From the NCBI GenBank assembly GCA_001916965.1, contig MNTL01000005.1:1063-65062 (forward strand): DNA of 64,000 nucleotides, in the 5' to 3' direction. Source of the stretch: Roseburia sp. CAG:10041_57 (GTDB taxonomy: Bacteria; Bacillota; Clostridia; Lachnospirales; Lachnospiraceae). A program made the translations under genes and the position numbers. The notes under the pieces were generated by a model. The model saw only the letters and a list, made by a program, of their open reading frames with translations. It was not told where the DNA came from and made no database searches. Shown here piece by piece: positions 7,092 through 16,688 of this stretch. The number at the start of each line of letters is the position of its first letter. The stretch's first letter is position 1.

Positions 7092-10000
7092 TTAAGCAGA
7101 TATTTCACTGTCTTTCTTTGCTGAACTATCGACATCTGTATTTTCTTTTTTTAACAGATTCTTCTGAGCAGTAGAGAGCATCAGCTTAATACGATTCAGC
7201 TGATTTACTTCAGAAGCGCCAGGGTCATAGTCAATTGCTACGATATTAGCTTCAGGATGACGCTTACGCAGTTCTTTGATAACACCCTTACCAACTACGT
7301 GATTAGGCAGACAGCCAAATGGCTGTGTACATACGATATTAGGTGTGTCTGTGTGAAGCAGCTCTAACATTTCACCTGTCAGGAACCAGCCTTCACCAGT
7401 CTGATTACCGATGGATACGATCTCAGAAGCATTTCTGGCTGTTTCTTCAATATCAGCAGGTGGAATAAAGTGCTTGCTCTTTGCAAAAGCTTCAGCAGCA
7501 GGTTTACGTAGGCGCTCAATGATTTTGATGCCCATTTTACTGATCTTCGCACTTTTTTTGCTTGTTCCCAGATTGTCTGCTTTATATAACTGATTATAGA
7601 AGCAGTAGAACATGAAGTCCATAAGATCAGGAACAACAGCTTCCGCACCTTCAGCTTCCAGCAACTCTACCAGGTGATTATTGGCAGTAGGAGAGAATTT
7701 AACAAGAATTTCTCCAACAACACCAACACGAGGCTTTTTGATATCGAGAGTAGGAATTGCATCGAATTCTTCTATCATTTCTACACACATTTTCTTGAAT
7801 GTAGAGAATGGCATATATTTACGACCGAGGAATTCACAGCATTTCTTGATCCATTTCTGGTGAACTTCATTGACAGAGCCAGGAACAGCTTCGTATGGAC
7901 GCATTCTGTATACACATCTCATGAAAATATCACCAAAAGTAACCGCATATACTGCACGAAGCAGCAGCATAGGTGTAAGCTTGAATCCGGGATTGCTCTC
8001 CAGCTTGGATAAGTTAATGGAGATAACAGGAATATGGCTGTAGCCTGCCTTGGCAAGTGCACGGCGGATGAATCCAATATAGTTTGTTGCACGACAACCG
8101 CCACCGGTCTGAGACATTACGACTGCCAGATGATCCGTATCATATTGACCGGATAAAACAGCATCCATAATCTGACCAACGACCAACAGGGAAGGATAAC
8201 ATGCGTCATTATTTACATATTTTAATCCCATGTCAACACTGTGTTTATTGTCATTATTTAATACAACCAGATTGTAACCGCATCTTCTGAAGGTAGGCTC
8301 CAGAAGGTCAAAATGGATAGGTGACATCTGCGGACACAGAATGGTATAGTTCTTTCTCATTTCTTTGGTAAACAGAACTCTGTGCATCTGACTGGAGTGG
8401 ATGGTACGTGTCTGATGACGCTGTTCTCTTACACGGATAGCGGAGAGTAGAGAGCGGATTCTGATACGTGCAGCACCCAGATTGTTGACTTCATCAATCT
8501 TTAAGCAGGTATAGATCTTGCCTGAACCGGACAGAATATCATTTACCTGATCGGTTGTAACGGCGTCCAGACCACATCCGAAGGAATTGAGCTGGATCAG
8601 GTCGATATCGTCACGAGTCTTTACAAAGCTTGCAGCAGCATATAATCTTGAATGATACATCCACTGGTCGGAAACAATAAGTGGACGTTCCGGTTTAGCC
8701 AGGTGGGAGACAGAATCTTCTGTCAACACAGCGATACCATATGAGGTAATCAGCTCAGGAATACCGTGGTTAATCTCAGGGTCAATATGATAAGGACGGC
8801 CGGCCAGGACGATTGCGCGGCTGTGATTCTTCTCGATGTATTGGATGACTTCTTCGCCTTTATGATACATGTCCTGACGAACGGCTTCCAGTTCCTTCCA
8901 GCCTGCATTTACTGCGTCTGTAATCTCGGAAGCATCAATATCCGGGAACTCTTTTATCAGTGACTGTGCAATCAGTTCCGGGCTTGTGAATGACATAAAC
9001 GGATTCTTGAATACGACTTCACCACGTCCAATCGTTTCTACATTGTTCTTGATATTCTCAGAGTAGGAAGTAACGATAGGACAGTTATAATGATTGTTTG
9101 CATCCTGGAATTCATTTCTTTCATAGAACAGAGCAGGATAGAAGATGAAATCTACATGCTGTCCTATGAGCCATTCAATATGACCATGTGCTAATTTTGC
9201 AGGGTAACACTCAGATTCACTTGGAATGGATTCGATACCCATTTCATATATCTTTCTGTTAGATACAGGAGATAATACCACCTGATAATGCAGCTTCGTA
9301 AAGAATGTATACCAGAATGGATAGTTCTCATACATATTCAGAACGCGGGGAATACCAACACGACCTCTGGCAGCTTCTGCATCTGATAAAGGTTCGTAAG
9401 AGAACAGTCTCTGTAATTTGTAAGCAAATAAGTTAGGAACACCATTATCGCTCTTAGCCTTGCCTAATCCACGTTCGCAACGATTACCTGATGTGAAACG
9501 TCTTCCATCAGAGAATTTGTTAATAGTGAGACGGCAGGAATTCGTACAGCCCTGACATTTTACCAGTGAGGTAGAGAATGTCAGTTCATTGATCTGGTCG
9601 ATAGTCAACATGGTTGACTGCTCATTTTCACCATTCTGGTAATGTTCCCTTGCAATAAGGGCTGCACCAAACGCGCCCATGATACCTGCGATATCAGGAC
9701 GGATAGCTTCGCATCCTGCGATCTTTTCAAAGCTTCTAAGGACAGCATCATTATAGAATGTACCACCCTGAACAACGATATTACGACCCAATTCAGAAGC
9801 ATCAGATACCTTGATAACTTTGAAAAGGGCATTCTTTATAACAGAATAAGCAAGACCAGCGGAGATATCAGATACCTCTGCACCTTCCTTCTGTGCCTGC
9901 TTTACCTTGGAATTCATAAATACAGTACAACGTGTTCCAAGATCAATAGGATGCTTTGCAAAAAGAGCTGCTTTTGCAAAATCCTGTACGCTGTAATTCA

Positions 10001-11381
10001 GAGACTTGGCAAATGTCTCAATGAAAGAACCACAGCCTGATGAACAGGCTTCATTTAACTGTACAGAGTCTACAGTCTGATTCTTGATCTTGATACATTT
10101 CATATCCTGACCGCCGATATCAAGGATGCAGTCTACTTCAGGATCAAAGAACGCAGCAGCGTAGTAATGAGCTACAGTCTCTACCTCGCCGTCATCCAGC
10201 ATGAAGGCAGCTTTGATCAGAGCCTCACCGTAACCTGTGGAGCAGGAGCGTACGATTGTCGCATCATCAGGGAGCAGAGAGTAGATCTCCTGAATAGAGC
10301 GGATTGCAGTTTTGAGTGGGCTGCCGTTATTATTACTGTAGAAAGAATACAGCAGAGTACCATCTTCATCTACCAGAGCTACTTTGGTAGTAGTAGATCC
10401 GGCATCAATACCCAGATAGCATTTTCCATGGTAATTGCGGATATCCTCCGCTTTTACATGATGTCTGTTGTGTCTGTCCTGGAATTCCTCATATTCTGCT
10501 TCACTGGCAAAGAGAGGATCCATACGTGTTACTTCAAATTCCATTTTAATATTGGAAGAGAGCTTATCCACCATCTCCTGCATGGTAAAAGATACTTCGT
10601 CTTTGGCATTCAGGGCAGAACCGATGGCAGCGAACAGGTGAGAATTGTCCGTATCAATAATATGTTCGTCATCCAGCTTTAAGGTTCTGATAAAGGCTGC
10701 CTTTAACTCTGAAAGGAAGTGAAGAGGACCACCCAGGAATGCAACATGTCCTCTGATAGGTTTACCGCAGGCAAGACCACTGATTGTCTGGTTGACAACA
10801 GCCTGGAAGATAGAAGCAGACAGATCTTCCTTGGTAGCGCCTTCATTGATCAGGGGCTGAATGTCTGTCTTGGCAAATACACCGCATCTTGCGGCAATAG
10901 TATATAAAGAATGATAATTCTTGGCATATTCGTTCAGACCGGATGCATCTGTCTGTAAAAGAGAAGCCATCTGGTCGATAAAAGAACCTGTACCACCGGC
11001 ACAGATACCATTCATTCTCTGTTCTACGTTGCCATTTTCAAAATAAATGATCTTGGCATCTTCACCGCCTAATTCAATGGCAACATCTGTCTTGGGTGCT
11101 AATTCCTGCAGAGAAGTTGATACGGCAATTACTTCCTGTACGAATGGAACACCCAGATGATTGGCAAGAGTCAGACCACCGGAACCTGTAATCATTGGAT
11201 GAAGTTCCAGATTGCCAAGCCTGGAGAAAGCGTCCTCAAGCAGAGAGGAGAGAGTCTCGCGGATATTGGCATAGTGTCTCTTATAATCGGAGAACAATAT
11301 AGTATGTTCTGTATCCAAGATTGCAATTTTAACTGTAGTGGAACCGATATCGATTCCCAATGTGTAAAATTCTTTGTTCAT
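7092..11381 (-). CDS. Giant acyl-CoA dehydratase activase-related fusion protein
   Basis: A 1429-aa protein. Residues about 5-265 and 315-590 are two tandem BcrAD/BadFG-type ASKHA ATPase modules: IDIGSTTVKIA and IDAGSTTTKVA phosphate loops. Each carries the cysteine pair that binds a [4Fe-4S] cluster in activases (GICAGGTG with RCGVFA; ACSSGCGS with RCTVFM). A Cys-rich linker follows (CQGCTNSCRL, then NRCERG), then DUF2229-like and HgdB-like dehydratase modules to the end. Single activases such as HgdC pass an electron to 2-hydroxyacyl-CoA dehydratases by ATP hydrolysis. The start at 11381 (MNKEFYTLGIDIG) is preferred to an upstream ATG (11468), which would add 29 unconserved residues, though the Shine-Dalgarno (AAGGA) is weak. 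No separate dehydratase genes adjoin it. The substrate is unknown. Confidence 0.88.
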   Translation of the reverse strand: MNKEFYTLGIDIGSTTVKIAILDTEHTILFSDYKRHYANIRETLSSLLEDAFSRLGNLELHPMITGSGGLTLANHLGVPFVQEVIAVSTSLQELAPKTDVAIELGGEDAKIIYFENGNVEQRMNGICAGGTGSFIDQMASLLQTDASGLNEYAKNYHSLYTIAARCGVFAKTDIQPLINEGATKEDLSASIFQAVVNQTISGLACGKPIRGHVAFLGGPLHFLSELKAAFIRTLKLDDEHIIDTDNSHLFAAIGSALNAKDEVSFTMQEMVDKLSSNIKMEFEVTRMDPLFASEAEYEEFQDRHNRHHVKAEDIRNYHGKCYLGIDAGSTTTKVALVDEDGTLLYSFYSNNNGSPLKTAIRSIQEIYSLLPDDATIVRSCSTGYGEALIKAAFMLDDGEVETVAHYYAAAFFDPEVDCILDIGGQDMKCIKIKNQTVDSVQLNEACSSGCGSFIETFAKSLNYSVQDFAKAALFAKHPIDLGTRCTVFMNSKVKQAQKEGAEVSDISAGLAYSVIKNALFKVIKVSDASELGRNIVVQGGTFYNDAVLRSFEKIAGCEAIRPDIAGIMGAFGAALIAREHYQNGENEQSTMLTIDQINELTFSTSLVKCQGCTNSCRLTINKFSDGRRFTSGNRCERGLGKAKSDNGVPNLFAYKLQRLFSYEPLSDAEAARGRVGIPRVLNMYENYPFWYTFFTKLHYQVVLSPVSNRKIYEMGIESIPSESECYPAKLAHGHIEWLIGQHVDFIFYPALFYERNEFQDANNHYNCPIVTSYSENIKNNVETIGRGEVVFKNPFMSFTSPELIAQSLIKEFPDIDASEITDAVNAGWKELEAVRQDMYHKGEEVIQYIEKNHSRAIVLAGRPYHIDPEINHGIPELITSYGIAVLTEDSVSHLAKPERPLIVSDQWMYHSRLYAAASFVKTRDDIDLIQLNSFGCGLDAVTTDQVNDILSGSGKIYTCLKIDEVNNLGAARIRIRSLLSAIRVREQRHQTRTIHSSQMHRVLFTKEMRKNYTILCPQMSPIHFDLLEPTFRRCGYNLVVLNNDNKHSVDMGLKYVNNDACYPSLLVVGQIMDAVLSGQYDTDHLAVVMSQTGGGCRATNYIGFIRRALAKAGYSHIPVISINLSKLESNPGFKLTPMLLLRAVYAVTFGDIFMRCVYRMRPYEAVPGSVNEVHQKWIKKCCEFLGRKYMPFSTFKKMCVEMIEEFDAIPTLDIKKPRVGVVGEILVKFSPTANNHLVELLEAEGAEAVVPDLMDFMFYCFYNQLYKADNLGTSKKSAKISKMGIKIIERLRKPAAEAFAKSKHFIPPADIEETARNASEIVSIGNQTGEGWFLTGEMLELLHTDTPNIVCTQPFGCLPNHVVGKGVIKELRKRHPEANIVAIDYDPGASEVNQLNRIKLMLSTAQKNLLKKENTDVDSSAKKDSEISA

Positions 11382-11543
11382 GTATAACCAATCCTTACTA
11401 ATAATATACATAATAACCATTTTTTCGCATACATTTGCTATTATACGACAGTGGTGGTAAAAAGGCAACCAAACAAATTTTAAAATTATATGAAGAAATT
11501 TATTAAAAAATAATAATTTCGCAGATAGTAACTGTTGGATTGG

Positions 11544-11572
11544 TTTACTTTTTTTATACTGAATGATACAAT
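11544..11572 (+). promoter_or_regulatory. Probable promoter of the rhomboid-like operon
   Basis: TTTACT (11544-11549), a 17-base spacer and TACAAT (11567-11572), with AGAGGTG just before the ATG at 11609. The match is moderate. Confidence 0.4.
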
Positions 11573-11608
11573 AAATCTATTCATTTAAAATAATTTTAGA
11601 GGTGTTAT

Positions 11609-12508
11609 ATGAATTTTTGGGACAAAATGGAAAAAAAGTTTGGCAGATATGCGATTCCTAATCTTTCGCTGTATCTGATTTTATGTTTTGGATGCGGATA
11701 TCTGCTCTATGCGATCAATCCGGCAATGTTGAATTATCTGACGCTGGACCCATATAAGATTCTTCATGGGCAGATCTGGAGATTATTTACATGGATTCTG
11801 ATACCGGGCGATGGGGGCAGCATCAATATCTTTACTTTGATTATGCTGTTTTTCTATTATTCTATCGGGTCATCACTGGAGCGTGCATGGGGAACCTTCT
11901 ATTATAATGCATATCTGTTCCTTGGAATGATATTTACTGTAATAGAGGGTTTTATCATAATGGGTATCAGTTATCTGATGAAGGATGCAGCATTACTTGC
12001 AGGAACAACCGTGATCAAAGTAGCCAGTGAGACATATTTTGCAGTGATTGCGCAGGAATTCAGTATGTATTATATCAGTATGAGTATTTTCTTCGCATTT
12101 GCGGCTACATTCCCTGAATCTACCGTATATCTGATGTTCATTCTTCCTATTAAAATGAAGTGGATGGGAATTGCATATGGCGTACTGATGTTAGTAGAAG
12201 CTATTTCAGCATCCTGGATTGTAGATCGTATTATTGTATTGGGACCATTGCTTTACTTTATCATTTTTATGCTGATTACGAGAACTGGTATCGGTATGCG
12301 AATATCCCCAAGACAGGTGAAGAGGCGCCACGATTATCGTAAGGAAGTCAAGAAAGCCAAGCCTATGTCTGTAGCAAAGCACAAATGCGCCATCTGCGGA
12401 AGAACAAGCGAGGAATATCCTGATCTGGAATTTCGCTTCTGTTCAAAGTGCAATGGTAATTATGAGTATTGTCAGGATCATCTGTTCACACATACTCATG
12501 TACAATAA
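11609..12508 (+). CDS. Rhomboid-like membrane protein (pseudoprotease) with C-terminal zinc ribbon
   Basis: A 299-aa polytopic membrane protein. Residues about 15-235 form six or so hydrophobic segments with rhomboid signatures (HGQIWRLFTWILIP, and SSLERAWGTFYYN as the L1-loop/TM2 region). The GxSG catalytic serine motif and the TM6 histidine are not seen, so it is likely an inactive rhomboid relative that binds or chaperones membrane proteins rather than cutting them. After a very basic linker (about 236-255) the tail has CAICG, CSKC and a CQDH...HTH cluster, which looks like a cytosolic zinc-binding ribbon. It heads a tightly packed gene set: the next gene's upstream frame begins directly after its stop. 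Homologues in Lachnospiraceae are usually annotated as rhomboid family. Confidence 0.75.
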   Translation: MNFWDKMEKKFGRYAIPNLSLYLILCFGCGYLLYAINPAMLNYLTLDPYKILHGQIWRLFTWILIPGDGGSINIFTLIMLFFYYSIGSSLERAWGTFYYNAYLFLGMIFTVIEGFIIMGISYLMKDAALLAGTTVIKVASETYFAVIAQEFSMYYISMSIFFAFAATFPESTVYLMFILPIKMKWMGIAYGVLMLVEAISASWIVDRIIVLGPLLYFIIFMLITRTGIGMRISPRQVKRRHDYRKEVKKAKPMSVAKHKCAICGRTSEEYPDLEFRFCSKCNGNYEYCQDHLFTHTHVQ

Positions 12509-12538
12509 TTGGTAAAGAAAGGTTTGGTTATAGAAAAT

Positions 12539-13288
12539 ATGGAAATGAATCAGTTAGAGTTTGCTCAGACTCTTCAACAGTTAAAGGACACAGCCAGATT
12601 ACAGGAGAACATGCTTACCAGTGAGCAGATCAGTGAGGCATTTGAATCCCTTTCATTGACAGAAGAACAGATGGGCTTGATTCACGAATATCTGAATAAG
12701 AATCATATAGGAATTGATACACCGGCGGAACAGAATGCGAATCTGCCCAGTGAAGATACGAATTATCTGAATATGTATCTGGAAGAACTGAAGGATCTGC
12801 CAGAGGTATCGGATGGAGAGAAGCGTGCGGTTATGATGTCTGCATTGGCACAGGACAATTCTGCCTGCAATAAGCTGATAGAGATTTTCCTTCCGCAGGT
12901 GGTAGAGATTGCCAAGCTTTATGCTGGACAGGGTGCTCTGGTGGAGGATCTGATCGGAGAAGGTAATGTGGCGCTTTCCATGGGTGTAACGATGCTGGAC
13001 TGTGTGGAGTCAATCGAAGAGATTGATGGTTTTCTGGCTAAAATGATCATGGATGCCATGGAGGAATACATCAGTGACGATACAGACAGCCATCAGACAG
13101 GTGAGAAGGTACTGGACAAGGTAAATCTGGTCAATGATAAATCAAAGGAAATGGCAGAAGAACTCATGCGTAAAGTTACAGTTGCAGAATTAGCGCAGGA
13201 GATGCAGATGGATGAAGAAGAGATCCGGGATGCAATTAAGCTTTCTGCAAATCATATGGAATACATTGAAGAGGATGCAGAATTATAA
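12539..13288 (+). CDS. Degenerate sigma-70-like protein lacking region 4
   Basis: The product (249 aa from the ATG at 12539) resembles sigma-70 in order. Residues about 5-60 are an acidic, region-1.1-like part. YLNMYLEELKDLPEVSDGEKRAV is like region 1.2. LIEIFLPQVVEIAKLYAGQGALVEDLIGEGNVALSMGV is like regions 2.1-2.2, the core-polymerase contact. VTVAELAQEMQMDEEEIRDAI is like region 3. The basic/aromatic -10 recognition and melting residues of 2.3-2.4 are replaced by acidic ones, and region 4 (-35 binding) is absent. It could bind RNA polymerase without promoter specificity, as an anti-sigma or adaptor. The start is uncertain: TTG 12509 abuts the upstream stop, and only AAAGAAAGG (12514-12522) serves as Shine-Dalgarno. 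The stop overlaps the next ATG (TAATG). Confidence 0.7.
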   Translation: MEMNQLEFAQTLQQLKDTARLQENMLTSEQISEAFESLSLTEEQMGLIHEYLNKNHIGIDTPAEQNANLPSEDTNYLNMYLEELKDLPEVSDGEKRAVMMSALAQDNSACNKLIEIFLPQVVEIAKLYAGQGALVEDLIGEGNVALSMGVTMLDCVESIEEIDGFLAKMIMDAMEEYISDDTDSHQTGEKVLDKVNLVNDKSKEMAEELMRKVTVAELAQEMQMDEEEIRDAIKLSANHMEYIEEDAEL

Positions 13289-13707
13289 TGGAAAATAATG
13301 ATGATTTTAAATACGTGATCCAGGATACGGGCCATGTATATTTTGGTAAAGAGCTGACCTATCAGGAAATACTGGACAAAGAGGATGTACCTTTCAAATT
13401 CAAAGCGATTATCAGTGCATATGTGTCGAAGGATACAACGGTTGATGTGAAGCTTACAGATCATATCATGACGGTACACAAGGATGCTTTTTCCTATAGA
13501 ATCTTTCAACAGCTGAAGATGCAGATAAGATTTTTCTACAGTGTGGATAAGAAAAGCTTGAGTGGAAAGATTAAGAAAAAGTGGATTCACAAGGTCTGTT
13601 CTTTTGATGAATTTCAAAAGCAGTATGCCAGCCTTGTGATGGAAGGAAAAGCTCAGATAGAAGATGTTTCCATCTCCAAGCTGGCATTAATGGCAATCAG
13701 TATCTAA
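13288..13707 (+). CDS. Hypothetical protein (139 aa)
   Basis: Not recognised. It is a soluble mixed alpha/beta protein without signal peptide, membrane segment or cysteine cluster (one Cys). The ATG overlaps the stop of the sigma-like gene and its own stop overlaps the next ATG (TAATG at both ends), so it is almost certainly translated by coupling with both neighbours. The middle (KLTDHIMTVHKDAFSYRIFQQLKMQIRFF) is strand-rich and the C-terminus helical. The tight coupling suggests that it works with the sigma-like protein, but nothing in its sequence shows how. Confidence 0.8.
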   Translation: MENNDDFKYVIQDTGHVYFGKELTYQEILDKEDVPFKFKAIISAYVSKDTTVDVKLTDHIMTVHKDAFSYRIFQQLKMQIRFFYSVDKKSLSGKIKKKWIHKVCSFDEFQKQYASLVMEGKAQIEDVSISKLALMAISI

Positions 13708-16667
13708 TGGAAAGGCACGGTAGTAGAATGAAAAACGCTAGAATTGAAGACGTAACAGCATATGAAATAATTGAGAAGAGAGAAATCAGGGATATCCATT
13801 CCATGAGTTATCTGCTCAGACATAAGAAGACAGGAGCAAGAATCGCCCTGCTTGAAAATGATGATGATAACAAGGTATTCTGTATTGGATTCAGAACGCC
13901 ACCTACAGATTCCACAGGTGTTCCACACATTATTGAACATACTGTATTGTGCGGTTCTAAGGAATTTCCGGTCAAGGACCCATTTGTAGAACTGGTAAAG
14001 GGTTCTCTGAATACATTTCTGAATGCAATGACATATTCTGATAAGACAGTATATCCTGTAGCAAGCTGCAATGACAAGGATTTTCAGAATCTGTGCCATG
14101 TATATATGGATGCTGTCTTTTATCCTAATATATATAAGGAAGAGAAGATATTTCGTCAGGAGGGCTGGCACTATGAAATGGAGAGTCCTGAGGATGAATT
14201 AACGATCAATGGTGTCGTTTATAATGAAATGAAGGGAGCTTTCTCTTCACCAGACGATGTCCATGATAGAGAAGTATTGAATTCCTTATACCCGGATACG
14301 GCATATGGAGTGGAATCAGGTGGAGATCCTAAGGTAATCCCGGAGCTTACCTATGAGGCATTTCTGGACTTCCATCGTAGATATTATCATCCTTCCAACA
14401 GCTATATTTACCTGTATGGTGATATGGATATGGCAGAGAAATTAAGATGGATGGATGAGGAATATCTGAGTAAATTTGACAGTTTACAGATTGATTCTGC
14501 GGTACAGTTACAGAAGCCTTTTGCGCAGCCTGTATTTATTCAGAAGGATTATCCTGTCATGGAGGGTGAGTCCTTAGAAGATAACACATATTTATCATAC
14601 AATACTGTAGTAGGAACCAGCCTGGATAAAGAATTATATTATGCGATGCAGCTGATTGATTATGCATTGTGTTCTTCATCGGGAGCACCGCTGAAACTGG
14701 CATTGATCCATAAGAATATAGGAACAGAGGTATACAGCGTATATGAGAATGGTGTATATCAGCCATATTTCTCAATTGTGGCAAAGAATGCCAATGATTC
14801 CCAGAAGGATGAATTCGTACAGACAATTGAAGAAGAACTGGCTCGTATCGTGAAAGAAGGTCTGGATAAAAAGGCATTGCTGGCTGCATTGAACTATTAT
14901 GAATTCAAGTACAGAGAAGCGGATTTTGGTTCTTATCCCAAGGGATTGATGTACGGTCTGCAGATGTTTGACTCTTGGCTTTATGATGACAAGATGGCAT
15001 TTGACATGATCGAAGCCAATGACATTTTTAAGACATTACGTGAGAAGATCAATACCAATTATTATGAAGAACTGATTGATAAATATCTGCTTCACAACCA
15101 GCACAAATCTATTCTGATGGTATCGCCTAAAGAAGGATTGACAGCTGCCAATGATAAAGCGCTGGCTGATAAGTTACAGGCGTATAAGGCAGCTTTGAGT
15201 CAGGAGAAGATTTTAAAGATTGTTGAAGAGACACATGCGCTCCACGATTATCAGGATGCAGGGGATTCACCAGAAGCATTGTCTAAGATTCCCATGCTGA
15301 CCAGGGCAGATATGAAGAAAGAAGCAGAAGGCTTTGTCAATGAAGAGAGAGTGGCAGGAGATACCAAGGTACTGTTCCATCAGCTTCAGACCAATGGAAT
15401 TGGCTATGTGAAGCTTGTCTTTGATGTATCCAATATTCCACAGGAGTTATTCGCCTATATGGGTATCCTCAAAAATGTTCTTGGCTATGTGGATACACAG
15501 AATTACAGCTATGGTGAGCTTTATAATGAAATCAACATTCATACAGGCGGTATCTCATCTACTGTGAATACTTATACGAATTCAAAGAAACTGGATGAAT
15601 ACAGCCTTACCTTTGAAGTAAAGACGAAGGCAATGTATGGAGAGCTTGCCAATACATTTGCATTATTACAGGAGATTATGACAACCTCCAGAATGGATGA
15701 CCGGGACAGAATCTACGAGATCATTGCCGAATTGAAATCCAGAATGCAGGGAAGCATGACGTCTTCAGGACATTCTCTGGCTGCAATACGTGCATTGTCT
15801 TATTTCAGCGAGACGGCGGCAATTATGGAGCTGGTAAGTGGTATGCCCTGCTATAGACTTCTTGAGAAGCTGGAAGCAGAGTATGATTCGTATAAAGATG
15901 AACTGGCAGACAAGCTTAAACAGCTGGCACAATGTATTTTCCGTCCGGAGAATCTGATGCTGATGGACTATACAGCTGAAGAGGAAGGATATGAGACATT
16001 TGCCAAGCTGATTCCCGGATTAAAAGCTTCTTTGTATACAACACAGGTTCTAAAGGAGAAGCTTCAGATAGTACTGAATAAATTGAATGAAGGCTTTGCA
16101 ACCTCAGCGCAGATTCAGTATGTAGCAAGAGCGGGAAGCTATAAGGGAAATGGTTATGATTATCCTTACACAGGTGCACTCCGTGTTCTGAAAGTAATCA
16201 TGGGCTATGATTATCTGTGGATTAACGTCCGTGTTAAGGGTGGCTCTTATGGATGTATGTGCAGCTTTGCCAAGACGGGAGAGAGCTATTTCGTATCCTA
16301 TCGTGATCCTAACCTGAAGAAGACAATGGAAGTATATGAGAAAGCCGGAGATTATCTGAGAAGCTTTACAGCAGATGAGAGAACAATGACCAAGTATATC
16401 ATAGGAGCAATCAGTGACTGGGATATACCTATGACACCTGCAACAAAAGGCAGCAGATCCCTGAGTGCTTACCTGTCTCATATGGATTATGCTGATCTGC
16501 AGAAGGAGAGAGATGAGCTTCTTGGATGTACACAGGAAGATATTCGTGCCCTGGCAGATTATATGGATGCCATTATGGAAGAAAATGCTGTATGCGTAGT
16601 AGGAAACGGTCAAATAATAGAAGAGAATAAAGAAATGTTTGGTATGATTGAGAATTTGTTTCATTAA
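13707..16667 (+). CDS. M16C family zinc metalloprotease (insulinase/presequence protease type)
   Basis: A 986-aa cytoplasmic peptidase of the pitrilysin/insulinase clan. The inverted zinc motif HxxEH is present as HIIEH (His74, Glu77, His78), and the downstream glutamate of VYNEMKGAFSS supplies the third ligand. The M16C-associated middle domain and a second inactive M16-like half (about 540-970) complete the clamshell that swallows unfolded peptides. Length matches presequence protease PreP and clostridial relatives. Translation may begin at 13707, coupled to the previous stop, or at the ATG at 13728 (MKNARIED), where most homologues begin. The likely role is peptide degradation. No secretion signal is present. 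Confidence 0.93.
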   Translation: MERHGSRMKNARIEDVTAYEIIEKREIRDIHSMSYLLRHKKTGARIALLENDDDNKVFCIGFRTPPTDSTGVPHIIEHTVLCGSKEFPVKDPFVELVKGSLNTFLNAMTYSDKTVYPVASCNDKDFQNLCHVYMDAVFYPNIYKEEKIFRQEGWHYEMESPEDELTINGVVYNEMKGAFSSPDDVHDREVLNSLYPDTAYGVESGGDPKVIPELTYEAFLDFHRRYYHPSNSYIYLYGDMDMAEKLRWMDEEYLSKFDSLQIDSAVQLQKPFAQPVFIQKDYPVMEGESLEDNTYLSYNTVVGTSLDKELYYAMQLIDYALCSSSGAPLKLALIHKNIGTEVYSVYENGVYQPYFSIVAKNANDSQKDEFVQTIEEELARIVKEGLDKKALLAALNYYEFKYREADFGSYPKGLMYGLQMFDSWLYDDKMAFDMIEANDIFKTLREKINTNYYEELIDKYLLHNQHKSILMVSPKEGLTAANDKALADKLQAYKAALSQEKILKIVEETHALHDYQDAGDSPEALSKIPMLTRADMKKEAEGFVNEERVAGDTKVLFHQLQTNGIGYVKLVFDVSNIPQELFAYMGILKNVLGYVDTQNYSYGELYNEINIHTGGISSTVNTYTNSKKLDEYSLTFEVKTKAMYGELANTFALLQEIMTTSRMDDRDRIYEIIAELKSRMQGSMTSSGHSLAAIRALSYFSETAAIMELVSGMPCYRLLEKLEAEYDSYKDELADKLKQLAQCIFRPENLMLMDYTAEEEGYETFAKLIPGLKASLYTTQVLKEKLQIVLNKLNEGFATSAQIQYVARAGSYKGNGYDYPYTGALRVLKVIMGYDYLWINVRVKGGSYGCMCSFAKTGESYFVSYRDPNLKKTMEVYEKAGDYLRSFTADERTMTKYIIGAISDWDIPMTPATKGSRSLSAYLSHMDYADLQKERDELLGCTQEDIRALADYMDAIMEENAVCVVGNGQIIEENKEMFGMIENLFH

Positions 16668-16688
16668 GAGAAAATGAGGAGGGATTCT

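Noticed and set aside
10167..10682. 171-codon frame antisense to the activase gene
   Set aside because: Mirror of a strongly coding frame in the opposite strand; no start signals and a composition rich in residues expected from antisense reading.
11609..12508. Active rhomboid protease
   Set aside because: No GxSG serine motif or matching histidine was found in the hydrophobic segments.
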